DNA of 64,000 nucleotides from positions 34,183,512 to 34,247,511 of the forward strand of contig OZ020306.1 of assembly GCA_963971305.1 (NCBI GenBank). The letters run 5' to 3'. The notes below the pieces were generated by a model that saw only the letters and a program-made list of their open reading frames with translations, had not been told where the DNA came from and ran no database searches. Of the stretch, positions 1 to 13,300 are shown piece after piece; position 1 is the first letter of the stretch; each line of letters starts with the position of its first letter. Made by a program: the position numbers and the translations under genes. Source of the stretch: Arcuatula senhousia. Lineage: Eukaryota > Mollusca > Bivalvia > Mytilida > Mytilidae.

Positions 1-450
1 TAAGTATAAATTTCAAACATCCCTTGATAATGGTAGGCGTGAGAATGCTCACAAAAGTGTAATGGATACATGAACCACATTTTCATGGTCGAAGGGGGAC
101 AACTTCCACAAAATTAGTGGAACGGTACTCATAACCTATCAGTGATATAAACATTATATATGAAAATCACAAACCTCCATTGAGAATTGAAGGTGTGAGA
201 ACACTCATAAAAGTGTAATGGATACATGGAACTAATTTTCATGGTCCAAGGGGGACAACGTCCACAAAAATATTCACACGGTACCAAATTTCAAACTTTT
301 ACAAGCTATCAGTGCTATGAATATTACATATAAATTTCACAAACATCAGTTGAGAACTGTAGGCATGAAAGTGCTTACAAAAGTGTAGAGACACACAGAA
401 GGAAGCCCTTCATTTCTATGTCCTGCTTTGCATTGCAGTGGGGGGACAAT
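1..450. repeat. Diverged tandem repeat, about 165-bp unit, roughly 2.5 copies
   Basis: Units begin near 1, 165 and 330. Each carries a version of CTCAYAAAAGTGTAATGGATAC followed by TTTTCATGGTC and a GGGGGACAAC block, then TATCAGTG and an ATTAYATA end. The block ends near 400-450 with TATGTCCTGC...TTGCAG, which resembles the 3' hairpin of the GTCTCGCC repeat family seen at 54008-54050. It may be the truncated 3' part of such an element inside a RECQL4 intron. Confidence 0.6.
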
Positions 451-745
451 AAATTGTGCTTAACTGTTCTACGGGCAAGCTGATCCCAATATAAGTGTTG
501 TTTATTTTCATTAATATTTTATATTTGATTAAGGTTATTAGAACATAATTCCCTACAAATTGAACACCTTATGTTAGTTTTGTTTTTCTTATGGAGTTGG
601 TTTTGTACAGCTTATTTTATATCTATTGATTGAATGTTATCTGCTTAGATTCAAAGTCAACCATTTGCTACACACCTAATTGTACCAAAGGATAAAACAG
701 ACAGAAAAAATATCAAGAGCTCCTCTGCATTTAAGTGCTTAAAAA

Positions 746-1104
746 ATATTTTTACGGCTTGACCACGTATGTGGATCGGCCATATAGTTTTACCCTTGTC
801 CGTCCATCCGTACATACAGTACCTCTGCACGTACGTCTGTATGTACGTCCGTCTGTAACACTTTGGTTAAGTTCTTGATTAAGTCCCATTACGTGGATAC
901 CAAATATTGGGGGTCAATAATATTTCACCACTAGATGAGTCTTGGGTAGGGCTACACCATCCACTAGAAATTAGGTCACTGTGACCTATATTTAATGCAA
1001 GAACGACTTTGGTTAAGGTCCATTACCCAGGTAATACATACCGGGGGTTAATGATATTTCAAAAACGGGAGGGCCATCCTGTGCCTCATAGGCACATTTT
1101 CTAG
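746..1104. repeat. Dispersed-repeat-like segment with two internal related units
   Basis: Contains a tract of CCGTC/GTACGT words (about 800-860) and two related units, near 862-935 and 990-1060. Both read TTTGGTTAAG, CCATTAC and GGGGGTYAATRATATTTCA. Internal duplication plus a GTCCGTCTGT-like microsatellite is the usual layout of the non-autonomous repeats elsewhere in this window. No coding potential was seen. The boundaries are approximate. Confidence 0.45.
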
Positions 1105-1183
1105 CTGTTAATGTTTCCAAATTGTATCACCAAGAGATGACAAATAAAGAACTCTTTTGTGAAATGCAGGCTACATAAAATAC

Positions 1184-1366
1184 CTCATCTCTATTTTCAT
1201 CCCTAGAAACAGACAACAACAGGTTCTTGGGAACAGGTGGACCCCTGACAACAGCTTCCTCAAGGTCATCTATCCCAAGATGCTTTGCAACGTCTGCTGC
1301 CGTGGATTGGGTTGCTGTAGCTGTTAGTCCTAGAAAACACCTGACACCAAATCTTTCACGTAGAAC
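1184..1366 (-). CDS. RECQL4: RECQL4 exon, motif III
   Basis: The 183-bp exon (61 codons, phase 0 at both ends) has acceptor TTTCAG before 1366 and donor GTATTT after 1184. It encodes [19 protein letters not shown] (motif III), a segment with ADVAKHLGI, and [18 protein letters not shown], the start of the bridge to the second RecA lobe. It is the last exon in the window; the remaining helicase domain must lie to the left. Confidence 0.96.
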
Positions 1367-4300
1367 CTGAAACAAAAAAGGGAAAACCAAAAATCAGACA
1401 AGTATTTATTCATTAAGGTAAAACAGGCTAACTATAATCAAGACTCATTCATTGTTTTTTTAATTATATTGTTTACTTATAATAACTGCTTAACTTTAAT
1501 CTTACTGCAAAGTGTTTTTATTCAATTGCTGTGGTTTTCTTTTTTTTACCCGTCTTTTAGGTCTTCTGGTTTTGATCATGTTCTTTTTGGAGTCGTTCAT
1601 TTAGGGTTTTTTAAAATCTTTTAAGTTTGCTTGCTTTATATACTACAAACCCTTTACAAATACAAAAACAGATCCCAATAAGAATATACAGTTTTATATG
1701 GCTTATACTAAAATAGAGAATAAAATTACTGAACTTGGAGGTTCAATCTCAAATGTCCAAGAGAAAAGACTATACAAGGAAGACACACCAGAGAAATTGA
1801 AGGTGGCAATGAACCTGACTTGGTACAAGCATTTAAAAAGAAATTGTGTGTTAAACCAGTTTAACCTGAACAACTGATAGACAGACCTAAAATCAAATCC
1901 ATCATGCTGATGGTATGTACAACCCCGTGCTGATGTTGCATATCAAATACGAAGAGGCTTTTATTAGTTGTTGAGAAACCGTTAATTTTTTTTCTCATCG
2001 AAATTCCCACAAGCTTAACAGTATTCTGAAAATAAAACCTCTCTGCAACAGAAAAGAAAATTTTGTGCTTTAGATTTAATTTTCTGAAGTACCATTTGTA
2101 AATTTTTAAGAGAGTCAGAAATTACCTTCATTTACATCTTTATACTAAAAACAGACAAGACACGTTTAATAGGCATTACCCAATAGGTTATTGACAGATT
2201 GTTAAAATAACATCTATAAGTCTGAAGCCCTTACATTTACTGCAGCGAAAATTCCGTGACATAATTCCATAAGGCAACAAATATCATCCAATCAAGAAGT
2301 AATGATTACAGAATCCCGACAAAATCAGCATTCTAATTAAGACAATGAACTTTAAAATCATGAGGGAATGGCTTTTTTCTTATCATTAAAAGCAGCCCCA
2401 AAAAGTGAAGGATGGAATTTAGACAAAACATCCATTCTAAAATAACTATTTTTCATGATTTTTAGAAAGTTGGTACAGCTTGATGATAATGCAGATAATT
2501 AACAATTAAATATGGACTAACTAATGCATTTTTGTACTTTTGTGGTTTCTGGTTGCAGGAAACCTTACAGATATCAAATAACTATCAACTTCTAATTCAA
2601 TAAAAATGTTGGCCTTATATTAGGAAATAACACCTCTTATTTTGCTTATTTCAGTTTAAATATGTTGCAAATTGTATGACTGATATTTGCATTAAAGTAA
2701 TGACCAACAAGCTATTAGTAGTCTGGTTAAAGATTTTCAATGAACAATCTGTTTTCAAAACTCATAACAACATACACATTATGTTAATTTCAGTATTCAC
2801 ACTAGTACTGGTAAAAGCCCACTAATTCTTAAATGATTAATTTTGGTTACAGGTGCTGTCTTCACATGCCCTGGGAAACTATATGATTTTAGTGTTCACT
2901 GTGAGTGTCAACATGGAAAAGTACAATTTAGCTTGAAGTCAGTACATGTAACCCAAATACTAGTACATCATCTGTACAGACACATTTAGCTTTGCATATG
3001 CCATCTTTAATGTCTTTAGCACAAATGATTATGATATTTTTCCAAAACTTTTTCCTTAACCGTGTCAGTCAAAACTCAAGATTTAGAGTATAAATACCTC
3101 ATTAAGTTATTTTTCATGAAGTGCAAATAGGCAATTCCTTTTTTTATTTCTCGCCATAAATAGTCTTTACCACTGCATTTTTTACAGTTGAAGCATTTTT
3201 CAGTAAATCACAAATTAATGTATTACAAAACATGCCATCTCTATGGCTATGCTACTGAGAAATTATACAAACCACAGCATTTTATTGATACAACCATTTC
3301 TAGGCTCCCACATTCAATACTTCAAACTAAGTTGTGTCGACAAAAGTGACATTTATTTCTTAAAACTTCGAAAAACGCTTCTTACATGAAATAAAATCGT
3401 AGACTACCATGACAAATGTATGGAAATTACTGTAATCCAAGAACAATCAAATGATGAATACGAGAAGCGAATAGGACATAAATAAGACGGCCAAGTTCTT
3501 AATACATATAGATGTATTTTATCCCTTTTTATTTAGTCTGAGGACATTTGGTTCATTGTGGGATATTAGAAAATCTTATATCTTGTGCTCCATCTACGCA
3601 GTGGATTTTTAAATTTCGTAATTGAGAGATTTTATTACATTGTTAACATTAAAATGTAATTCAATCTTTGGATTGTCAATTTTCATGGATCTTTTGATGA
3701 CAAATCCCATTTCTTTAAATTTAAGTAATATTTGCTTCAAGCTTATGATACTGTTTTAAATAACAATTCTGAATATTGCACTCTTCAACTCTATTACTTA
3801 AGATCAGAACTTTACTTTCAAAAAAGGATGCTTCATGGAGCCACTCAGAAGCTAACATTTCTATCACTTACTTTATTTTAAGGGTAAGGAATATGTCAAA
3901 AAAAACATGATGACCCATGAAGCATAATCAAAAAGTTACTTCAATATGAATGAAAACTTAATTTGAGATGAACAGATTAGGACAAAAACCTTAACACTAT
4001 ATGCTCCTTCACTTTCATAGGACTAAGGAGGGGCATAAAATAAGACAAGACACCTCTTAAAATGTTATTTTCCCAACATTGAACTTAAAAAAAATGTCAA
4101 GGATAATAAGGTTATTGATTGTGCATTGTTTTAATCTAAGCTATAACTTTTTTCGTCTCAAGATTAAGCAAAAAAAGCCACTGGCACAAGATAGTTAAAA
4201 TGATCTATAATAAAAGATGATTTGCTCAATCATGCCAAAAATGTGCTGACTTTCGATGACAATGTATGAAAATTGCTTAATCAAATGACGAAGATGATTA

Positions 4301-7300
4301 CCTCAATATGAAGAGACATATTGACCAAAGATTGGGAACATCAATCTAGAAATTGATAGACTGTCCCTTATAATTAGTGCAAAAAAATCAAACTTAGGCA
4401 AACTATTCATACAGCTACCAGTAATGAATCTTTATGTTGTCCACTGGGAATAGAAACGACTATGTGAATATAAATAGCAGTTTAAGGGAAAACATGGTGT
4501 TCACTTTTTCTTTTCTGACACACAATCAAGAATTTTTGGTGACAAATAAAAATTAGGATTTAGTTTAACTCCAGATTTGGGGGTGTCTGTTGTTGTCTTC
4601 ATCTAAGAAATTTAACAGGACAACATCATGTGTCGCTAAACAAATACAAGATTGTTATCTCTCAAATGAGTACAGGTGTTGGTTTTTTCTAGAGTGATGG
4701 CATTTTTGTCCAACTTGCATTAAATTTATCATTGGCAATATAACAAGCAGGAACTACTTTGCTCTTCACATGAGTTAACCCTCCTTTCAAATATTGTTGT
4801 TGATTATCAGTTTGGTTTGATCTGTGTGTTTCTTGTTATGATGAGTGCTTGTTTTTGTAATGTTTTTTTTTTGCTTTTCTAACTTCATAGACTTAAATCA
4901 TTTAAATGCCCAATTGGTATTACTTTACTTCTTAGTGAGACATGCCCAGCAAAAAAGAACTGATCCAACCCTCATGATATGTTCTATTGCACCTTCATAC
5001 CATAGGAGTTGACAGCAATTTTTTTATGACAAAATTGTTTTGTCTTTTTGTAGACTTCAGGCATTTAACCCATATTTGCATGAATTCATTGTTTTTCCTA
5101 GGTTAGTTAGTCCAAACTCTGGTCATATCCCTATTTCTGTCTTGTGTAATTAAGTACCCTTGTATTAAATGTCCTTTCTCGTTATCCTAAATACAACACT
5201 TCCTAATTCCTTAAATACAAATGCGGAAATGCTTAACACAATATTGTTTTACCCATTAGCAAAAGAAGTCTTACTAACATTTCAATTACTATGCAGGAAC
5301 ATTGTCAATTGTTGACAATTTTTTCATCATTACACCCATTTACATCATTAAAAGGGAAGATTAAGGAAGTAAAATATCTAAACCAGAATAGCAAATTGTA
5401 ACAAAATCATGTTGATATGATATCTTTTATTAACATGACCCATTAGACATTTCCGTATAGGTTAAGTGATAAAGCCATACCAAACAACCTGGGTGCGGAA
5501 ATTGTGTTTTGTGCTACTGTAAACGTGGGAATTTTCGCGGGTTATATTGTTTTCACGTTTTTGTAAATGAACCTTTTGCATTGGGGATAAATTTGCTTAT
5601 CATCTGATTTTTTAATACTTTTTACCTAAGGAATGATCCATTCGCGTGGGGGATTTTTTCGCCAATATTTTGTGATTGCAAATTTAGCAAAAATCACCCC
5701 TACGCTAAAATTTCCATGCTTACCATACAAGCTATAGTTTTACAACTTTGCAATGGGTTGGGTTTTTTTTACCAAAATTATTACAATGTAATGCATTCAA
5801 ATATCTACTACTTTAAACTTTAACAAGCCTATCAGTAAGATACAAAGCTATAATCTTTCTATAAACTATGTTTTCTTATTGGTTAAATTTTGGAACGCCA
5901 TAAAACCTGGTTTAACCCACCATTTCATTTGAAATGCCAGGACCAAGTCAGGACCATTGCCATCAATAACTTTTCCAGTGTGTCTTCCATGTTTTGTCTT
6001 TTCTCTTGGACATTGAGATTGATCATCTAAGTTCGATAAGTTTGTTATTACCTTTATTTAGAGAGGCATTGCCCAATAGCTCACACTAGATCACATGACA
6101 TTATATCCTGTCATTTTAGAGTAACAGTAATATATTATATAAACATGTCTTTTGAACTAAGTGAGACTGGATAGAATTTCATGACATTAAGAAGAATTTC
6201 TATAATAAAGAGTATATTGTTGGCTATAGTGTTTGATGTTTTAAAATATGTTATTTTAGCTGTTTATTTCTATTCAGGAATGTTAAATCATTTTACAGTG
6301 AGTTTAATATAATAACTTTTGACCAATAATAACAGATTTAAGACTTCTAGTAAGGAAATTTCATATCTAAAAAGGTTTCGACAAGGATTGTGCTATGATA
6401 ATTTACAATTTTTTGACAGGCTTGTCACAACTTGCTTAGGTTGAACCCTGCTGAAAATATTGTTTATCTTCTTCAGATGAGGTAACTTAAGATTGATTAT
6501 TTAAGTCAGTCACATTTTGGAATCTGACATGCATATTAGATTTATACAAATCAGAATTTTGTCACTTCAAGCTTAATTAAAATATTCATTTTGAAACATA
6601 AAAAAATCTGTCGAAGTCGAAAATGACAGGAAGTAGGTGGGAGACAGACCTGTAATTGAATCACATAATACCTCATGCTGATGCTGTATAACAAATATCA
6701 ATGGGCTGTGATAAGTAGTTGCTGAGAAAATGTTACTAAATTTGTTTTATCCTCAAGGCTGCCCAATGTTCACCATTTTATAACCCAGATTTTTCACTCT
6801 GTGAAATCAAGCCAATAATCTAGATTTACCATTCTCTCTTAACTTAGCCTTGAATTGACATTTCTATGGTTATTGAACTGAAGTTGGTTATATAATGAGA
6901 GTATTATTTTCATCTTTTTTCATTTGAAGTCACGGTGCCCACCAATTGTAGGTTTATTAAGCAGAGATTTCCTTATTAGAATGAAGCAGTCATTAAAAAT
7001 CATCCTTGGGAGTTTTTCTACTCCTTTGTCAACATAAATGATCTTTTCCTCATTTTACTTTTAAGCTTAAGGCCAGAAAATTACAATGTATAGGCAATAT
7101 AAAAACCTAATTAAGTCAATGAAAAAATATTGAAGTCTGACAACAAAATTTAATTGCCTTTCACAAGCTTGATGAAGTCATTAAGCTTATTTAAGATTGT
7201 TGACATGAAATTAGAGCAGTCAGGGGACCAACTTGTACAAGTCAGAATGATCAGATTCAATCTTACTTGTACAAGTCAGATTAAACAAACTAGAGTTATC

Positions 7301-10300
7301 TTCTCCTTATTTTTAGAAATTCTATCTGACTTCTACGAGTAGAATATACTAGAATGTCTTTTTATCAAAGTTTCTTATCCAGAGATATTCTCTATGGTTA
7401 AATTCCTTTTCTATATACTGAGATCTATTTATAAATCTTACAAAATAGTCATGGGTTTGTAATTTAGATTTTTTGTTTTTATATCATTCTTACTTGTACA
7501 AGTCAGAATCAAAATTTTACTGCCCTCCTTTGGCAGTTAATTTCTCTACTTTGGCAGTCGTGAACACCATGGTCTTTAATTATGCTTAAATCATTAAATA
7601 ACAATTATTTATCTAGTATAAACCACATTGGTGTTCAAAACCATGGATATAAATGACAGTCTTAGATATTTAGCTATGAAATTCTTTGATGATAATTGAA
7701 ACTTTACAGTCAATCTGTTTCCTATTTGCTCATGATTCTTTCATCCTAAATGCAGGATGTCATTGTTGACCTTGTGAAATAATTTGAATAAGATTTATTG
7801 GTTTTGAGAAATGTTATTTCAAAAACATTGAATATTGGAGCAAATTTAATAGAAACAATTCTTACTCTAACAAGTCAGATTCATTCTGACCCATAGAAGT
7901 CAGAATTGGATCTGACTTTACACACAGGCGTTTGGGTCCAGGATTTTATTTTATTATAAATAACGTGTATATAAAAATTTTCATCTCGTCTATATACTAT
8001 TTCCACAAGGTAAGAATGTTTGAAAGTTCTAAAAATAGAACAAAATTTACTCGCGGAAAACCCCCATATTTTCTCATAGAATCAAATGTTTTACATGAAA
8101 TATTGGTGATTCTCTAAATCCTTTCAGTTTAATCTCACAATTGGGAACACATTTATCGTGAAACAATTCGCAATGACTTTGAATCTAATCTTTTTTCCAC
8201 TGAAGCGAGCCAAACAAACCACCACGGACGGAAGTAGTTTAAAATTTTAAAGGGAGACAATATCCCTCTACTTTTTCCAATTTTATCATTGAAATGAAAT
8301 AACCACGTATTTATTATCCTTGAACGTCTTTTTGAAAATTTATGGAACACCCATCGAGTCCTAGTTTGTATGTACGTTTTATTATACTACCAACTCGTCA
8401 GTAAAAATATTTCAAATAAAATTGAGTCCCCATTTTCCGCCAAATGATTTGTTCGAACTCGCCCAGATTTTACCTTAATGTAGTGTCACTCGGAAGTCCT
8501 TTTATTTCGTGGAATATTGTTTCCCTTGAAAATCTTTGGCCACTTCCGTCCGTGGTGATCTTTTGTTTCGCTTCGTAGGAAAAAAGACCCGATGTGAGAT
8601 TTATACATACTGACATGCTTTACTTTTGCTTCCTAAAGAGAGTGTACAGCTGAAAGGAGTTATAGAATGTTCTAGTTGTTTATGGTTAAGAATATTTCTA
8701 CAAGAAAAAATGGAGTTTCCGTCAGTTTTTTTAGAACTTTTAAACATTCTTGCCTTGTGGAAATAGTAATATACGAGATGAAAATTTTTATATACACGTT
8801 ATTTGTAATAAAATAAAATCCTGGACCCAAACGCCTGTGACTTTACAGAGTAAGAAACCATAAATAGAATCTTACTGGTACAAGTAAGATCTATTCTGAC
8901 TTCTACAAGTTGGTCCCCTGACTGTAGAGACTGAAGTCAATTTTAAAACCTACCACCAAACTTACACATTAGATTCTAAAATACTCTACACACCAGTGAG
9001 GTGGAACTTTTATTAAGCTCAATTTTAACAAAGAAAAGTTTTAAGCCTTTCATTTGCCTATTGTCATCCTAGAAAATTAAGATCACTTTTACAAGTTCTA
9101 ATTAGTAATAGAAGGAAATAACGAAAAGTTATTTGTAAACCAAGAATCTAATTTGACATTGACATCAATAATTAACTGGTTACTACACAAAATGCTGTAT
9201 TGTCAATATCTTGCTGTAATAAAGGATACTTTAGAGAAAACATTGTCAAATAAATTAAGACATTAGGAAAAAAGTCATGATTAAGCTTATTAAACAAACC
9301 AGAAACCCTTTTAAAATAACCTTGACTGGTATTGATCAATTTTGTGAAATGCAAGACAATAACATCAAATAATAAATAAAGTGCCTAAGTCAAGAAAGAA
9401 GGAATTGAAAGTCAGAATTATTTAGAAGAAGCATGTGTTATGGTTAAATTAAAACATTGTCAAATTAAGTTTAATAGGATCAAGAGGCTATCAGTAGCCT
9501 AAATTGCTCATCTGGTCCTTAAGCTACATTTACAAGGGTCTCATCTTTGAATTATTACCCACATAAGGAATCATCTAATAACGTTGACCTAATGGAGACT
9601 TTAAGTAAGCAACAGCTGTTCTTTATCTATAACAATTTTCATTCGATGGGGCAAACACATGAAAAACAAATTTATGACCTTTAAACCCTATGAGTACTGG
9701 TATTCATCTGACATCTTCAACGCAATGGAGACTTCTATAGAGCTCCATGATGATGAGCTGAAGGTTAAAGCAAGCAACAGCTTTTATCTATTTGTAATAG
9801 TTTTCATTCTACAATAGAAACTTTAGTAGATGCTGATGAAGGAAGAATGCATCAAATTTTCTGAATCTTGTATACTTTTTGATTTACAATTGCACATACA
9901 AAACAGTAGTCTAAACCCCATGGTCTATTTAAGCAATGGTGGCCATGTTTTTATACCAATCATTGAAACAAAACTTTTATGCAGGACATCCTTAGGATCA
10001 TTCATACCTAGTTTCATCAAATTCTGTTCATTAGTTTCAGAGGGTAGGTTTTAAATAATTGCTAACATACAACAGACGACAGACAACAGACTACAACCAC
10101 AGACGCTGAGTAATGACAATAGCTCACATGGACCTTTGGTCAAAGTGAGCTTAAAAGAGTAACTACCAAATTTTAACAGGTCAAGTCAACTAAAAATCAA
10201 AGAGATTCAACATTGTTTACTCAAGTTTGCTTTGATGATTGCTGTTATGTTGTCTTGTGTGGTTGGTTTTTTTTTTGCTATTGTTTCAATATTGTCTTTT

Positions 10301-13300
10301 AAATCTACCGTTATTGTGTTGGCATTTTTGGACTCAGAATATTCGAACATATCCAAATGGTACTCCTTTTCTTTTTTTAATTGTTTTGAAGAAGAGTTTA
10401 CATTTGAACCTTCCACTTACCAGTATTTATAAAAGCCATCTTCATAAGGTTTCAGTTTACTTTCTCAAACAGTTAAGTGTCTTGAATCAGATATGATTAA
10501 AGTTTACATATGAAACAGAAATAATTCAAATTACCTTTGTGAGCCTCAGGTATGATGGTCTAAAATTATGAGACCACTCAGACAGACAGTGAGCCTCATC
10601 TATACACACAAACGATATCGGTGGCAGGTTTGAGGTTGACGTTAGTATGGACATTGTCCCTCCAGCAACAGCTTCAGGCGATACTAACAGGAAGTGAACT
10701 TTGCCCTCCTTTACTGACTCCACAACAGACTCTCGCTGGGCTTTGGTCATGTTTGTGTGAAGACAGGCTCCTCTTACACCAGGTGGCAGGCCAGTTATCT
10801 AATACAAATAAAGAAAATATAAATGTTGATGCATTTCAAATGTAAAATCATATAACAACAGTAATATCCAGGTCCTCTCAGTGATGATCTTTTATTTCAT
10901 CAAAGCAGCATTTTTTCTAAAAAAAAATTAATTTCATATCACAAACCTCCATAAGATATAAATATGTATATTCACGCTTGCGTGCTAAAAATAGACTAGG
11001 GAAAAGCCACGTTCAAAGCTGAGTCAGAAGTCTCGCGAGAACGAGATCTTCATTATTCATAATGGCTTCGTGCTAAAACAAAGGATTTTTGTACAACTCA
11101 ATTTTATCTCGAATTTTTGGATTGTTCTCACGTTCTTTTGGACTTTTATTAAACGTGATTCGTCCTCCGTTGTCTGCATAGAATGTCAGAACAAGAGGAC
11201 AAGAGTGTAAAGGCCGCCGATCAAACGATTGAGCGTGTTAACGCAAACACCCCCGTAACACGTGAGGGTGATCATGATAAACCCTCGACCAAGAAGTCGA
11301 AGGGTAAGCGCCCGGCACCGAAGGTTGACCGTGGGAAGAATAACAAACGTAAGAAGTTCGACGATTTCGATGAAGATATGTCATTGTCAGACCAGGAAAG
11401 TGAGTCTGACCCTGATTTTAGTGAGGAGGAGGAGGGCACCATTAGTTCTTCCTCAGATGAGGACTCCGAGTCCGAGGACAATGATAATGGGGCTTCAAGT
11501 CCCAAAGTGGCTCACGATAATCCTGAAAATAAATCCAATTCTTCCTACGTTCGTTTCAATATTGACAATGATGGAGCTTCTAAGTTTGAGCTCCCCCTAG
11601 ACTTAATAGAGTATATGAACAATAAATTTGTCAAATTTATCCCAGATAAGTTGCTGCAACAGAAAATCTTAGACGTTTTCCCAATTCCATCCCACTTTAA
11701 TGCAAAAGCACCAGTTGTAGATGACTATGTATCTGAAATTTTTAATTCAAGTGGGAAATCGTATGGAAATTCTTACGACAATAACTTGGCAAATTGGGTC
11801 AATTCTGGGTCCACTCAGTAACCTTTGGTCTCATCTAGACGATGTTGAAAAATCTGGTAGTGAAGAAGGTTTAGACTTATTTCATATGTTGGACCTTGTT
11901 GAAAAGACCATTACTTCATTTCTACCACCTATCATAGAAGGATGAATATTCTATATAATCTTACTAAAGATGTACGGAAAGCAAAACGCCTGGTTAAGAC
12001 AAACGAACAGAATCTTCAGATAACAAGCTATTTGGGAAGAAATTTTACAAGGCGTTACACAAAGCAGCTACTATTAGAAAATCTTCAAGAGAGATCTCAA
12101 GAGAGCTTGGTTCGTCCCACAGGGACAAGAAAAGAGTTAAGCGGGATAAGTCCCATAGTGGTGACCAGAAGCCCTTTAGGGAAGAGGCCCCATCTGGTAG
12201 TGGAACAGGACGAGGTGGTGGCCGATAGTTATTCTTCAGAGGTCGAGGACGTGGAGGCAGACCTGGTACTGGCTCAGCCAGAGGTAGGTTTATTACCTTG
12301 TTTAGACCAAGCAAACGATCTGAAAAGTCTTTCTGTCTTAGACAAAACACTAGTTCATCAAGCTGTAATTCAACTGAATTTAGAGGAATTGGATCTTCTG
12401 TACCCCGTAGGGGGGAGGGTTCGGTTCTTTCTTCGAAATTGGGAAAAACTGACAAGCGACAAAGTGATTTTGCAGATTATTCAGGGACTAGAAATTCCTT
12501 TTTTAGAAACACCCTTCCAGGAAGACTTTTCCGATCAAATTCCACACACAAGCAATATAGCTCTCATACAGGAAGAGGTTCAGAGTATGTTAGAGAAGAA
12601 TGTAATCATAGAAGTATCAAATTGTACCGATCAGTTTCTGAACCCTGTATTTTTATTTCCCAAGAGGGACGGGGGGAATCGCCCAGTTATCAATCTGAAA
12701 AAACTGAACAGTTTCATAGAGTATCGCCATTTCAAAATGGAAGGGATACAATCTTTGAAGTCTTTGATAAAGGAGAAGGACTTCATGTTGAAAATAGATT
12801 TGAAAGATGCATATTTCTCAATAAGCATAGCGAAAAAACACAGAAAGTTTTTGAGGTTCCCATGGGGAAACAAACTGTACGAGTTCCAAGCGATGGGGTT
12901 TGGTCTCGGTTCAGGTCCCTTAGTGTTTATGAAGGTAATGAAACCAATAGTGTCATTTCTAAGGAGGCTTGGGGTCCGTCTGATAATTTATCTAGACGAT
13001 ATCTTGGTTCTGAATCAGTCGAAAGCCCTTCTACTGAGAGATTTGAACTCGCTCAAGTGGTTGCTGGAGCACTTAGGGTTTCTAATCAATTGGAAGAAAT
13101 CCATGATTCTTCCCTCTCAGCAGATAGAATTTCTGGGCTTTGTGATCAATTAAATAAATATGACAATATCGCTCCCTTTAGACAAGATTCAGAAAATCGC
13201 GAACAAATGTCAGTCATTGGTCCAGAAAAAATCAGCATCAGTCAGGAAGCTTGCAGAGATTTTGGGTTACATGACGTCGTCATTACAGGCCATAGCCCCT

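Larger units (their letters stand above)
1367..7211. other. RECQL4 intron, mostly unremarkable AT-rich DNA
   Basis: The left part of a 9.2-kb intron. No open frame with protein-like composition was seen on either strand. It contains a pair of related repeats in opposite orientation (about 1742-1868 and 5895-6040), another weakly related pair (about 1875-1990 and 6645-6735, sharing CATGCTGATG words), and a MITE-like element at 5515-5724. The remainder shows only simple A/T runs. Confidence 0.6.

Noticed and set aside
1..450. CRISPR-like array from spaced repeats
   Set aside because: Units are about 165 bp, diverged and without unique spacers; the setting is a eukaryotic intron.
10207..10496. 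Overlapping open frames on both strands beside the DEAH exon
   Set aside because: Low-complexity, overlapping in opposite directions, no splice partner.
12045..12455. 136-codon minus-strand frame
   Set aside because: It is the antisense shadow of the DIRS Gag tail and start of Pol; the proline-arginine richness is the complement of the RG-rich coding strand.
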